IMG/VR virus record: IMGVR_UViG_3300035034_001643
Location: 1 to 26,710 of that record
DNA length: 26,710 bases
DNA from: a virus
Strand: one strand, 5' to 3'
Numbering within the stretch: position 1 is the stretch's first letter; the number at the start of each line of letters is the position of its first letter. Shown in pieces: positions 8,224-15,936 of this stretch. Both the position numbers and the translations under genes were made by a program. The notes beneath the pieces were generated by a model that was given only the letters and a program-made list of their open reading frames with translations, did not search any database and was not told the DNA's origin.

Positions 8224-8520
8224 TTAGATGAGGTCTCCTTCGTCTTCTACCACAACATCCTCTACTACAACTTCAGGTTCCTCTTTTTTATTTTTATTGG
8301 TTCTAGTAGCCTTCTTTATTTCTCTTTTCGCCAACTCAATACTTTTTTCCTGGTCTGTTAAACCACTTCCACCAACTACAACAGCAACACCTAAACGAAC
8401 CAGTTTAGCGGCCATTTCTTTGTCAGCACACCGGAATTCGTCACCGGGTTTGTGTATCTTAACTTCAGGGGTGTCGCCCTTTGTACCTATATTAATCTGT
8501 CCTAATGCTCTAAGAATCAT
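8224..8520 (-). CDS. Small head-region protein with acidic tail (lambda FI position)
   Basis: A 98-residue protein of two parts. Residues 1-50 (MILRALGQINIGTKGD onwards) contain a KPGDEF turn and an AAKLVRLGVAVVV segment. These recall small beta-domain phage proteins (DUF7210-like), though I am not certain. Residues 58-80 are Lys/Arg-rich, and the C-terminus is Glu/Asp/Val-rich. It stands between the major capsid gene and the FII-like connector, the place of lambda FI, which helps prohead-terminase interaction and also has a charged composition. Whether it shares the FI function cannot be told from sequence alone. The SD is GAGGA, 9 bases before ATG 8520. A hairpin terminator lies upstream (8567-8600), so this gene and those after it may be transcribed less than the capsid gene. 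Confidence 0.75.
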   Translation of the reverse strand: MILRALGQINIGTKGDTPEVKIHKPGDEFRCADKEMAAKLVRLGVAVVVGGSGLTDQEKSIELAKREIKKATRTNKNKKEEPEVVVEDVVVEDEGDLI

Positions 8521-8559
8521 TATGTTTATTCCTCATATGTACTAAAATATTGTTTATTT

Positions 8560-8600
8560 AAAGTAAACGACGAAGCCACTTTTTAAGAAGGCTTCGCCGC
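8560..8600 (-). terminator. Hairpin terminator/attenuator after major capsid gene
   Basis: Minus-strand arms 8600-8590 (GCGGCGAAGCC) and 8577-8567 (GGCTTCGTCGT) pair over 11 bp with two G-U pairs around a 12-base loop. The 3' flank is T-rich but interrupted (TTTACTTTAAA). It begins 12 bases past the capsid stop. It would cut or reduce transcription after the capsid gene, setting capsid mRNA above connector and tail mRNA, or protect the 3' end. Confidence 0.7.
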
Positions 8601-8611
8601 TTCTGGGTTAC

Positions 8612-9652
8612 CTATAGTACCCGGGCTAACAGCGTAGCATTCGGGTTCATTGGGATGAGTAACGGAGAACTCTCTGTGAGAATGTGAATTCCTGAAGGGT
8701 TATCCTGTTTAAACATTTTTGAGTGAGTAGGCATAGCTTGCATCACGTCTACGTCTAAGATAGCACCATATGCTTCTACGCCCTGTATAGCATCTTTAGA
8801 CCCAGTAAGCAATACTGTGTTAGGGTCCATGATGTCCACGATATTTTTATTTTCATCGTGGTAGTAGTCACGATAAACATAAACTTCCAACGCCCCAATT
8901 CTGCCTAAATAGTAGTGGTCTTCCCCATTGGTAACCCCAGTATTGAAATCTCCTTGAGAGCCCCGAATACGGTTATCTAATTGCTGGCGTACCGAAGTGT
9001 TGTTTTGGAAATGAGTTGCTACATTAGCTCCTAAAGTCAAACGTGTTGCTACACCGCCAAAATCGGCAACATGCATAGTTCTAACCCAGTCATTTAAATT
9101 TCCGACAATATCCGACGCAGGATTTGACCAAAGTTCCGTCCCTAAAAGCGTGATGTTGTGTGCTGGGTCCCTGAAAAAGTCCACAACAACATCCGGGTAG
9201 TGTTCCCCTCCGATGGTTACGCGACCCGTTAATATGGCTTCAGCAGCCATACGCTCAATCTGCCGGTCTATGGCCCGACGATGTTCTTGGGCAATATCTA
9301 TCGTTGCTGCAATCATACGCTGACCAGGTGTGAGGTTGGATACCGTAGCCAACTCACCTACTCTCTTCATGGTGTAGTCTTGAGGCACAACGGTCTCCAG
9401 AAGTTTGATGTAAGCAGGTTTTTGACTTTGAACAACCGACCCTTCTGAATATATAGGCACACCCAGAGAGGTAGGAACCACGAAAGGTGCAATCTTGCGT
9501 ACATCACTCATCTTCTCAAAATCAATTTTTTGATTTGTTGATAAGAGTACACGTCCGAAAGCTAAATCACGGAAGTATCGACTTACCGGGTCTGCGTCTC
9601 GCATGAACCCTAGCAGTGTGCGGGTGTCGTAAATTTTAAAATCTATAGCCAT
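8612..9652 (-). CDS. Major capsid protein (lambda gpE / Phage_cap_E family)
   Basis: A 346-residue HK97-fold major capsid protein of the lambda E family, forming the icosahedral shell. Supporting segments include IAPFVVPTSLGVPI near residue 55, the QEHRRAIDRQIERMAAEAILTG helix around 121-143, and the PSGIHILTESSPLLIPMNPN C-terminal segment that is typical of this family. Length is close to lambda gpE (341). The SD AAGGA lies 8 bases from ATG 9652, preceded by a run of eight A. The gene follows the decoration gene by 17 bases and is followed by a strong hairpin, consistent with high expression. There is no sign of an N-terminal delta domain; scaffolding is supplied by the nested protein at 10089-10496. 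Confidence 0.95.
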   Translation of the reverse strand: MAIDFKIYDTRTLLGFMRDADPVSRYFRDLAFGRVLLSTNQKIDFEKMSDVRKIAPFVVPTSLGVPIYSEGSVVQSQKPAYIKLLETVVPQDYTMKRVGELATVSNLTPGQRMIAATIDIAQEHRRAIDRQIERMAAEAILTGRVTIGGEHYPDVVVDFFRDPAHNITLLGTELWSNPASDIVGNLNDWVRTMHVADFGGVATRLTLGANVATHFQNNTSVRQQLDNRIRGSQGDFNTGVTNGEDHYYLGRIGALEVYVYRDYYHDENKNIVDIMDPNTVLLTGSKDAIQGVEAYGAILDVDVMQAMPTHSKMFKQDNPSGIHILTESSPLLIPMNPNATLLARVL

Positions 9653-9669
9653 GTTAATAGTCCTTTTTT

Positions 9670-10077
9670 TTAGTAAGCGTTTTCGTACAGTACACGTTTC
9701 AACAGAATCATTTCAATACCGTCGAAAGAAGCGTCTTTCTGGGTGTCCGTAATAAATGAAGGGTGGAAGTTAAGACGTGCTGGATTAAACATGCCGCCCC
9801 GGAATACCGGGATGCTGTCGTCATCCGTGCCTTGTGGTACTGGGCTGCAAGTAATCCCTACAGGAATATCCCCTAGCTCAGCCAAGCCGATTTTTCCATT
9901 TCCTAAGCGTTTTACCACACTATAGATTGGGAGGTCTGCTGTCGCAATCTCCGCAGCATCGACTACCATAGCCACAGTAGGTCTCTCCATGTTCCCTGTA
10001 ATAAGAGCAGTATGTCGAAAATCTTCAATCTCGCTTCCCGCCACTCCTGGGTTGTTGTCTTGAATTATTGTAACCAT
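9670..10077 (-). CDS. Head decoration protein (lambda gpD family)
   Basis: A 135-residue protein of the lambda head decoration family, which binds as trimers on the expanded capsid and stabilises it after DNA packaging. Seen in the sequence: DFRHTALITGNMERPTVAMVVDAA, then beta-rich segments with GNGKIGLAELGDIPVGI, an FRGGMFNPARL stretch, and the ending FDGIEMILLKRVLYENAY. It is somewhat longer than lambda gpD (110). It has a perfect SD (AAGGAGA) 6-8 bases upstream of ATG 10077. It lies between the protease/scaffold gene and the capsid gene, as in lambda. Confidence 0.92.
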   Translation of the reverse strand: MVTIIQDNNPGVAGSEIEDFRHTALITGNMERPTVAMVVDAAEIATADLPIYSVVKRLGNGKIGLAELGDIPVGITCSPVPQGTDDDSIPVFRGGMFNPARLNFHPSFITDTQKDASFDGIEMILLKRVLYENAY

Positions 10078-10088
10078 CTTAGGTCTCC

Positions 10089-10496
10089 TTAGTATGTGTT
10101 GCGTTTTTTAGGTTTGCGGCCAATAGAAGCCATTATGTTGTCTGCCTCATCTTCTGCCCCAGCGAGGCTTTCAGTGTCTAGTTGACCCAATTCAGGATTT
10201 GGTGTACCTTGCATAGCCGCCTGAAATGCCCGGGTAGCAGTATTCGCAGAAGGTTCTGGGGTAGCAACTTTAGGTGTCGCAGGAATGCTAGACAAGAGGT
10301 CTCTTGCCTGTTCTACGGTTAAGTCTGTGCCGAGAGCCATTTTTAATGCTGACTCACCCCGTTCAGAAGCTTCAGGTAAACTCATTATCGCGGATAAGCG
10401 AGTGCGTTCACTCTTAATTCCTTCTGCGACACCCTCAATCTTGGCATTAGCAACCAAGGACATAGTGTCTGGCCCTTTATTATCTTTGTCATCCAT
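10089..10496 (-). CDS. Nested capsid scaffolding protein (Nu3-like), internal in-frame start
   Basis: Inside the protease gene, codon 286 is an ATG (10494-10496) preceded by AAGGAG (10505-10510) with an 8-base spacer, one of the best SD sites in the window. Translation from it gives a 135-residue protein beginning MDDKDNKGPDTMSLV. It has charged helical segments (EGIKSERTRLSAIMSL), a Pro/Thr/Ala-rich linker and a basic C-terminus. Lambda Nu3, the scaffold, is made in exactly this way from within gene C and is of similar length. It would guide capsid assembly and then be degraded by the protease. The start and SD are seen; the scaffold role is inferred. Confidence 0.85.
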   Translation of the reverse strand: MDDKDNKGPDTMSLVANAKIEGVAEGIKSERTRLSAIMSLPEASERGESALKMALGTDLTVEQARDLLSSIPATPKVATPEPSANTATRAFQAAMQGTPNPELGQLDTESLAGAEDEADNIMASIGRKPKKRNTY

Positions 10497-11351
10497 CTCA
10501 TCTACTCCTTGTGTTAATTTGGATACTCTTTCTGAAAACTCTATCAATGCTTCGTCTAAAGACCCTACTGCATCTACTAACCCTAAGGACATTGCTTCTG
10601 CGGCAGAATAAGTTAAAGCTTCAGTGTTTTTTACTTCTTCTACAGTTATAGCACGATTAGTTGCAACATGCGAGGTAAAAATTTCATAAACACCATCTAC
10701 TGTGTTTTGGATTCTTAAAAGGGCTTCAGGCGTAAGGCTCTCTGTTGGCATTCCTTCTGCCTTAAATTTCCCTGCTCGGATATACGTTACCTCTATTCCC
10801 ATAGAATCGTATCTCTTTTTATGGTTCTGGTGTTGTGTTATAACTCCAATACTTCCAGCCCGAGCCATCTTCGATACAGTTATCTTATCCGCACTAGCTG
10901 CAATAGCATACGCCGCAGAATAACAAGAAGAACTCACGAATGCTTCTAGGGGTTTGCTGGTTTCGACTAACATCTCGCACAACTCGAAGCACTCGGATAC
11001 ATGCCCTCCGGGGGAATCTACAAGCAGAGCAATACCTTTCACTTCTTCGTCATCTTGAGCACGCAAAACCGCTTGCTTGATGTACTCATACCCGGTAAGC
11101 ATAGAACCTAGTTTGTAGGGAAACCCTTTAAGAAGACTACCTTCTACTCCAAGCTCCAGGATACCGTTTTTCACCTTGTAAGGCCGAAACTGAGGGTCTA
11201 CTTCGAGAAAGAAATTATCTTCTTTACCCACTAACCCCATCTGCAATGCACGAAGATTGTTGCTCTGCAAAGAATCGCAGTATTCTTCATGTATCGCTAG
11301 TAGTTGTTCTGAGCTAGTGCCAGACACCAAGTCAGGGTTTTCATTACTCAT
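10089..11351 (-). CDS. Prohead protease, S49 (SppA/ClpP-like) family, with C-terminal scaffold region (lambda C position)
   Basis: This 420-residue serine protease is expected to process head proteins during prohead maturation. Residues about 60-275 hold the S49 fold: an oxyanion-type segment DSPGG at 112-116, nucleophile Ser145 in CYSAAYA, and Lys197 in AGKFKAEG. The 52-residue Ser-Lys spacing agrees with the SppA Ser/Lys dyad. Residues 286-420 are a charged, helix-rich scaffold-like tail that is also made separately from an internal start (see the nested entry). The start at ATG 11351 has GAGGAG upstream and overlaps the portal stop by 8 bases (ATGAGTAA), so it is coupled to the portal gene. 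The C-terminus is basic (GRKPKKRNTY). The Ser-Lys dyad is seen; the substrate is inferred from lambda. Confidence 0.93.
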   Translation of the reverse strand: MSNENPDLVSGTSSEQLLAIHEEYCDSLQSNNLRALQMGLVGKEDNFFLEVDPQFRPYKVKNGILELGVEGSLLKGFPYKLGSMLTGYEYIKQAVLRAQDDEEVKGIALLVDSPGGHVSECFELCEMLVETSKPLEAFVSSSCYSAAYAIAASADKITVSKMARAGSIGVITQHQNHKKRYDSMGIEVTYIRAGKFKAEGMPTESLTPEALLRIQNTVDGVYEIFTSHVATNRAITVEEVKNTEALTYSAAEAMSLGLVDAVGSLDEALIEFSERVSKLTQGVDEMDDKDNKGPDTMSLVANAKIEGVAEGIKSERTRLSAIMSLPEASERGESALKMALGTDLTVEQARDLLSSIPATPKVATPEPSANTATRAFQAAMQGTPNPELGQLDTESLAGAEDEADNIMASIGRKPKKRNTY

Positions 11352-12966
11352 TGTTTACTCCTCGGGGCTCTATTTGCCCTCCTTTACCTTTCACTGAGTT
11401 CATCATATTACTTTCTATGTCTGTTGACAAGCCTCTTTCTTCCAATCTCTGCTTTTCGGTTGCCAGCTCTTCCAGGATGTCATCCCAATCCGTTCCAAGT
11501 TTAGCTGCTTCTCTTTCCCGTGTACTGAGCTGAGAGGATACTCTTAAAGCTGCTGCTTGGGTTTCTTTTAGTTCATCAATCTGACCTCTTCCAGCACCAA
11601 TCCACGAACAGCTTCCAAAAGACTCTTTTCCTAAGGGTGCGTAAAATAGTTCTGCATCATTAGGAGTAATGGTTTTGAACCTGCCAGACATCATAGCCTC
11701 TTCCAACCAAAGAAGGTAAATGTCTGTAGCAAGTTTATCCGCGATATTGGCTTTACGGGCTTGCATGTTCTTCCAAGTCTCGTTCATAGCTGCACGCGCT
11801 GAGGAATAATTTGACTGGCTAAAATCCTTAGATAGCTCTTCATAAGACACACCCAAACTGGCTGCAATATGTCTCAGCAGGGAGGACTCAAACTCGGTTC
11901 CTAGGGGGCCTCCTTGTCCTGGAGCCACCATTTTAAGTGTGCTGCCAGGGTAAAGGTGGACTAACTTAGTTCCATCAATATGCATATTTTTAGAGTTTTC
12001 TGCATAGGTTGCCAAGCCGCTCAAATGCTGGTTGACCATTTTAGAGTAGTTTCCTTGCCCAAGATTACCTGCTCCTATAGCCTGGTAAGCTGCTTCGGAA
12101 GGCATGTCTGATTCAATCACCGCAGCATATGTGGCCTGAACTACTGCGTTTTGTAATACAATCTTGCGGAATTTCTTACACATGTGTAAGTCTTCTAGGA
12201 CCGCTGTCAACTGAGATATTCCTCGTGTCTGTGATGCTCTGTCCTGTTCCAAGTAATGTAGTACCATCTTGCGACCCCAATACTTGTAAGCAGGTACTCT
12301 TTTGTATGTAAAGTTTGTGGTGTGTTGGTAGTCTAGCGGGTGGTGGTTTAGTATGTGATAGGCTACAGGAGCACCGTATTTATCTTTTTCTACACCGCCT
12401 CTTAATAGTTCTGTTGGCATTGAGGAGTATGGGTTCCGTAACCTGTCAGGGTCAATAATCTGAATGGCTGTTGCAAAAGGTCTGTCTTTCCTTTTTATCC
12501 ACTCAGCACTTGCCAGAACTTCGCCTGTCTGGCAATGAATGGCAACAGCTAACCGTATTAGGGATGTGAAGTTGTTAATGCGAGAGGCATCCACCCAGTT
12601 ATCACCACTTTCAGCATAGGCAGAAAAAGCTTGTTCCATCTCGTCTTTAAACTCTTTAGCCCATTCTTTAGTCTTCCCTAGTAACTTATATTTTGGGGTG
12701 ACTCGAATTTTAAACTGGTTTCCTACCACGCCATTCTTTGCCATCTGCAAAGCCCCAGCCATATACCCGTCATTGCGGATAGCGTCCTTAGACCTCGCGT
12801 CTAGTAGTTCCTTGTCTGGGAGTATTTCTAAATCCGCAGAAAATGATGGGGGGTTCCACGAAGCGAGAGTTCTTTCAAATCTCTCCGCCCCGTCAAAAGC
12901 TACACCTATGCCAGCAGTCATAGAGTCGTCGACCTTGGCAATTCCTTCTAAGTTATTTTCATCCAT
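11344..12966 (-). CDS. Portal protein (lambda gpB family)
   Basis: A 540-residue lambda-type portal, which forms the dodecameric ring at one capsid vertex for DNA entry and tail joining. Family features: DAIRNDGYMAGALQMAKNGVVGNQFKI near residues 60-87, EVLASAEW around 145, IQIIDPDRLRNP, VLHYLEQDRASQTRGISQL around 236-255, and SLGVSYEELSKDFSQSNYSSARAA around 365-392. The C-terminal 90 residues are charged and helical, resembling the part trimmed from lambda gpB. ATG 12966 follows the gpW stop closely and has no clear SD, so it is probably translated by coupling. The stop overlaps the protease gene by 8 bases. Confidence 0.95.
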   Translation of the reverse strand: MDENNLEGIAKVDDSMTAGIGVAFDGAERFERTLASWNPPSFSADLEILPDKELLDARSKDAIRNDGYMAGALQMAKNGVVGNQFKIRVTPKYKLLGKTKEWAKEFKDEMEQAFSAYAESGDNWVDASRINNFTSLIRLAVAIHCQTGEVLASAEWIKRKDRPFATAIQIIDPDRLRNPYSSMPTELLRGGVEKDKYGAPVAYHILNHHPLDYQHTTNFTYKRVPAYKYWGRKMVLHYLEQDRASQTRGISQLTAVLEDLHMCKKFRKIVLQNAVVQATYAAVIESDMPSEAAYQAIGAGNLGQGNYSKMVNQHLSGLATYAENSKNMHIDGTKLVHLYPGSTLKMVAPGQGGPLGTEFESSLLRHIAASLGVSYEELSKDFSQSNYSSARAAMNETWKNMQARKANIADKLATDIYLLWLEEAMMSGRFKTITPNDAELFYAPLGKESFGSCSWIGAGRGQIDELKETQAAALRVSSQLSTREREAAKLGTDWDDILEELATEKQRLEERGLSTDIESNMMNSVKGKGGQIEPRGVNNE

Positions 12967-12969
12967 AAT

Positions 12970-13185
12970 CTAAAATATAAACCCCATCGGTCCGCAAGGT
13001 CTTTGACCAAGCATTCTCTTTAAGTCGTTAATGTAATTCCGCAGGTCTGCCAGATTAACTTTATCGTAACGAAGCTTTTCTCCGTTCTGGTCAAAAACCT
13101 CAACAACTCTTGCCCCGGTCATTAAGGCATGGTAAGCATCTTCTGCTTGTTCCAGTCTCAGTGTTAGTTGTACTACGTTGACCAT
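12970..13185 (-). CDS. Head-tail joining protein, gpW family
   Basis: A 71-residue protein between the large terminase and portal genes, as lambda W (68 aa). The N-terminal helix LTLRLEQAEDAYHALMTGARVVEV is followed by a short beta hairpin (FDQNGEKLRYDKV) and a second helix (ADLRNYINDLKRML), the known alpha-beta-beta-alpha layout of gpW. In lambda it plugs the portal to hold packaged DNA and provides the FII binding surface. ATG 13185 follows the terminase stop by three bases. The C-terminus GPMGFIF is hydrophobic. Confidence 0.88.
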   Translation of the reverse strand: MVNVVQLTLRLEQAEDAYHALMTGARVVEVFDQNGEKLRYDKVNLADLRNYINDLKRMLGQRPCGPMGFIF

Positions 13186-13188
13186 ATC

Positions 13189-15282
13189 CTATCCCAGTAT
13201 CTTAGCAAGTTCTTCATCAGTGTACACTTTATCCGTTTCTTTATCAAATGGTTTATTCCCTTCTGCATCTACTATGAGAGGATTATCATCCCAACCCTGA
13301 GCCCAAGGTGGTGGAGCAGACCAGTCTATTAGCTCTAGTCCACCAAACCTGTGAGATATAGCTACAGCATAGGAGTAGACAATTAAATCCCAAGCTTCGT
13401 TCCTTTTACCTACTTGTATCCATTTAGCAGGAGTAAACCTTTCAGCCGTTAACTCTTGATAGAACCATGGCTCCAACCAATTAGGGAAGTTTATTCTGCC
13501 CCCGCCGGCTTCTTCTCTGTCCAACATCTGATTTACTCGGTTCTTGAGCTCAAACGTGTTTAGAATCAAAACAGGTATTTCTCCACCAGCCTCAGCTTTA
13601 CGGTCTTTGCGTTTTGAGTCCGGGAAGCTTATTGCTGTTCTAGGAACTGTTTTCAGCGACGAACCTTTAGTAAGGATGAACCGTTGATAAAGCTTAGGGT
13701 CTTCTGTGTGGTCATTCTTCAAATATCTGTAGAAGTCATAAGCCGTGGAGGTTACTCCTTTTTGTCCTCCAGAATCACAGCTTACCGCTTTTAGTTGCAT
13801 CTTACGGGATGAACCATCCGCGAGCTCATATGTCTGGTTGAGAACCTGAGGTATTATGAGTTTCCAGTCTTCTAAATAGGCCCCCGGCTTAACCCACAGA
13901 CGCTCCCCGTCGGCATCAAGCCTTTCTGATTTTACAATGTTAAAGCGGTCAATAACCCAAACATCTCCATGTTCTCCGAACCCATGCACCTGTACAACGA
14001 ACATGTTTTTTTGAACATCTATAGACGCAATCAAGAAACGAACACCTGGCGGAACTAATCTCTTACCAAAGTCTTTCGCTCTCGCTTGGATGTGCTCTGG
14101 CAACCTATCCACATTATCGGCCTTATACATGTAGGGAGCACCTACTGTAGTATTAAAGAAAGTCTTTAGTTTCTCTTCTGAGCCCGTTCTCTCGTAGTCA
14201 GACTCAGCGTTGAGAAACTCTTCCAACATTTCAGACCATTCAGAGAAACAAGCAGCCACTCCTGTCATCCAGTAACTATCAATGGTTCCTTGTGGTGGCT
14301 CCCCTTGGATGTTATCTTCTGCGTCGAAATAGCAGTAATCAGGAAGCCATTTCCCTTCTAAGTTTAATTTGTTTTTACTATTACGTCCTTTAGAGTCTCC
14401 TCCGTGTTTGTACCTTTTCGAGCACGAAGGGCATTCAAGATACACGGTACTTGCGGTAGTAGGTATGTCCTTTCCTTGCTTCCACTTAAGTAAGTTCCAA
14501 ACAGGCTCAAATCTCTTCTGACATCCTGTACATTTCCAGTACCATCTTTTACGGGTTCCCTCATTATAAAGAGACATTATTTTCTTGGCTGGAGGGGCTT
14601 CGTGCAGTGAGGAGGGATGCCAGCTAGGATTAGACACTTCTTCTCCCGGGGTCGACTCCACAACAGTCATCGCTCGCTTTTTAAAGGTGCGTGTACGTTT
14701 ACGAGCTAAGGTGAAGCAATCCCCTTCCCCCCCTATGTTCTCGTCTATCCTGTCATAGTCTGTTATAAACACCCTACGAACCGAACGTCCGGATAGCTCT
14801 GTTATCGTAGGCCAAGACATGTTCAGAAGAGTCCCAGACACGAATTTTTTCTTAAATATTCCCCTGTTGTGCTTGCCGGGTAACAAGCGGTCATCCAAGG
14901 CTTGTGTGTGTCTTAGTAGCTTATCTAAGTTATCCTCCGAAAAGTTCTTAGCTCTTGTTTGTGTTGTTTGGTAGATAATCATGCCACTGGGGTCACAAAC
15001 TTGCGTGTACAAAATCCAATTACACACCATATCTGTTTTACCTGCTTGGCTGGGACCCACGAACACCAAACCGGTGAAGTCTAGGCTCTCCATATTGTTG
15101 CCTGGCTCTATCATGTAGGGTGTCATACTGGACTTCCAAGGCCCAACGTAACTGCCAATATTCTTGATGTAGCGATACTTCTCAGCACACTCTGTCACCG
15201 TCATCTTGTCCTCAGGACGTAAAGACCGTGCTACTGCCGAAAATATTCGCTCTAAGCTACTATATCTGGGTGAATTACTCAA
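13189..15282 (-). CDS. Terminase large subunit (GpA family): packaging ATPase and nuclease
   Basis: A protein of about 697 residues that cuts concatemeric DNA and drives it into the prohead. Walker A GPSQAGKT is at about 76-83. The Walker B-like segment is FITDYD at 172-177, followed by GGEGD. A probable zinc site comprises Cys251, Cys254, Cys284 and Cys287. The RNase-H-like nuclease has Asp422 (SIDVQK), Asp503 (SCDSGG) and Asp632 (EAWDLIVYSYA). The Walker B carries DYD instead of the common DE pair, as I recall for part of this family. No ATG lies near the start. I chose TTG 15282 (GAGG 9 bases upstream, 8-base overlap with the small subunit, TTGAGTAA) over an in-frame TTG at 15309 that lacks an SD. 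GpA-type enzymes usually make cohesive ends (inference). Confidence 0.95.
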   Translation of the reverse strand: MSNSPRYSSLERIFSAVARSLRPEDKMTVTECAEKYRYIKNIGSYVGPWKSSMTPYMIEPGNNMESLDFTGLVFVGPSQAGKTDMVCNWILYTQVCDPSGMIIYQTTQTRAKNFSEDNLDKLLRHTQALDDRLLPGKHNRGIFKKKFVSGTLLNMSWPTITELSGRSVRRVFITDYDRIDENIGGEGDCFTLARKRTRTFKKRAMTVVESTPGEEVSNPSWHPSSLHEAPPAKKIMSLYNEGTRKRWYWKCTGCQKRFEPVWNLLKWKQGKDIPTTASTVYLECPSCSKRYKHGGDSKGRNSKNKLNLEGKWLPDYCYFDAEDNIQGEPPQGTIDSYWMTGVAACFSEWSEMLEEFLNAESDYERTGSEEKLKTFFNTTVGAPYMYKADNVDRLPEHIQARAKDFGKRLVPPGVRFLIASIDVQKNMFVVQVHGFGEHGDVWVIDRFNIVKSERLDADGERLWVKPGAYLEDWKLIIPQVLNQTYELADGSSRKMQLKAVSCDSGGQKGVTSTAYDFYRYLKNDHTEDPKLYQRFILTKGSSLKTVPRTAISFPDSKRKDRKAEAGGEIPVLILNTFELKNRVNQMLDREEAGGGRINFPNWLEPWFYQELTAERFTPAKWIQVGKRNEAWDLIVYSYAVAISHRFGGLELIDWSAPPPWAQGWDDNPLIVDAEGNKPFDKETDKVYTDEELAKILG

Positions 15283-15901
15283 TGGTTTCAGCCTCGTATT
15301 CTCTTTCAATTAAAGATGATTTAGTTACGCTTCGCCTAGCCAGTTCTTCCAACTTCTCTATCATAGCTATCTGCAAGTGATTTATCTGCTCGGAAAGCAG
15401 CTCGTTTTGTTCTTTCGACAGGAAACTTTTTTCTTCTATATTCATAGCCCACAAAGATGTGACTTCTTTTATAGTAGATAATCCTTCAGAAAAAACCTCT
15501 ACAACGTCGTCCGTGTGCCACAGTTCTCCTGCATTCTTCAGATAGAACTGTTTCTTGTTCATCGCCTCCCAGTAATCTTTCTGGAGACCTACCGGTAAAT
15601 CTTTACTGTTCATCCCTTTTATGTGTTCCTCTATATCGAATAAGGGCTCAATAAGAAAAGCACAAGCATCTTTAAAATTATATAAATCAGATTTACCTGG
15701 GCCTGTGGTAGATGGTAGGTTTCTGAGTTTTTTTCTCACAGTGCGTCTGTCCATGGAAAAAGCACTGCACAACCAACTTGTAGTCACGCCGTCAAGGAGG
15801 GTGTAGTCAAAAACAGCTAAGCCAGGAGTCTTTGTCACGACTTCTTTTTTTACGGGAGAGCTCTCCTGCGCATCAAACCCTAGAATGTCTTCATCTTCCA
15901 T
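15275..15901 (-). CDS. Terminase small subunit (Nu1/DUF1441-like)
   Basis: A 208-residue DNA-recognition subunit that marks phage DNA for packaging and recruits the large subunit. A winged or helix-turn-helix segment lies at about residues 38-62 (TTSWLCSAFSMDRRTVRKKL), a pattern characteristic of DUF1441/Nu1 proteins. A YWEAMNKKQFYLKNAGELWH segment around 110-130 and a long helical C-terminus with coiled-coil potential follow. The gene immediately precedes gpA. ATG 15901 has only a weak SD, but a promoter-like pair lies just upstream (15908-15936). The gene marks the boundary between replication and virion blocks. Confidence 0.87.
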   Translation of the reverse strand: MEDEDILGFDAQESSPVKKEVVTKTPGLAVFDYTLLDGVTTSWLCSAFSMDRRTVRKKLRNLPSTTGPGKSDLYNFKDACAFLIEPLFDIEEHIKGMNSKDLPVGLQKDYWEAMNKKQFYLKNAGELWHTDDVVEVFSEGLSTIKEVTSLWAMNIEEKSFLSKEQNELLSEQINHLQIAMIEKLEELARRSVTKSSLIEREYEAETIE

Positions 15902-15907
15902 ATTACT

Positions 15908-15936
15908 ACTATACCATTAGTTTGGTCCTAAAACAA
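15908..15936 (-). promoter_or_regulatory. Possible promoter at replication/morphogenesis boundary
   Basis: On the minus strand TTGTTT (15936-15931) and TATAGT (15913-15908) are separated by 17 bases. The -10 is five of six to consensus; the -35 has only TTG. The likely start would fall at or next to the small-terminase ATG (15901), giving a leaderless or nearly leaderless message, which is unusual. It may be chance in an AT-rich helicase C-terminus. Confidence 0.25.

Noticed and set aside
13189-15282. Loss of catalytic acid in the terminase Walker B (DYD rather than DE)
   Set aside because: A following Gly-Gly-Glu-Gly-Asp segment and intact Walker A and nuclease residues suggest a normal family variant rather than a dead enzyme.
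15283-15309. Longer large-terminase start at TTG 15309
   Set aside because: No SD precedes it, while TTG 15282 has GAGG at 9 bases and the same 8-base overlap style as the portal/protease pair.
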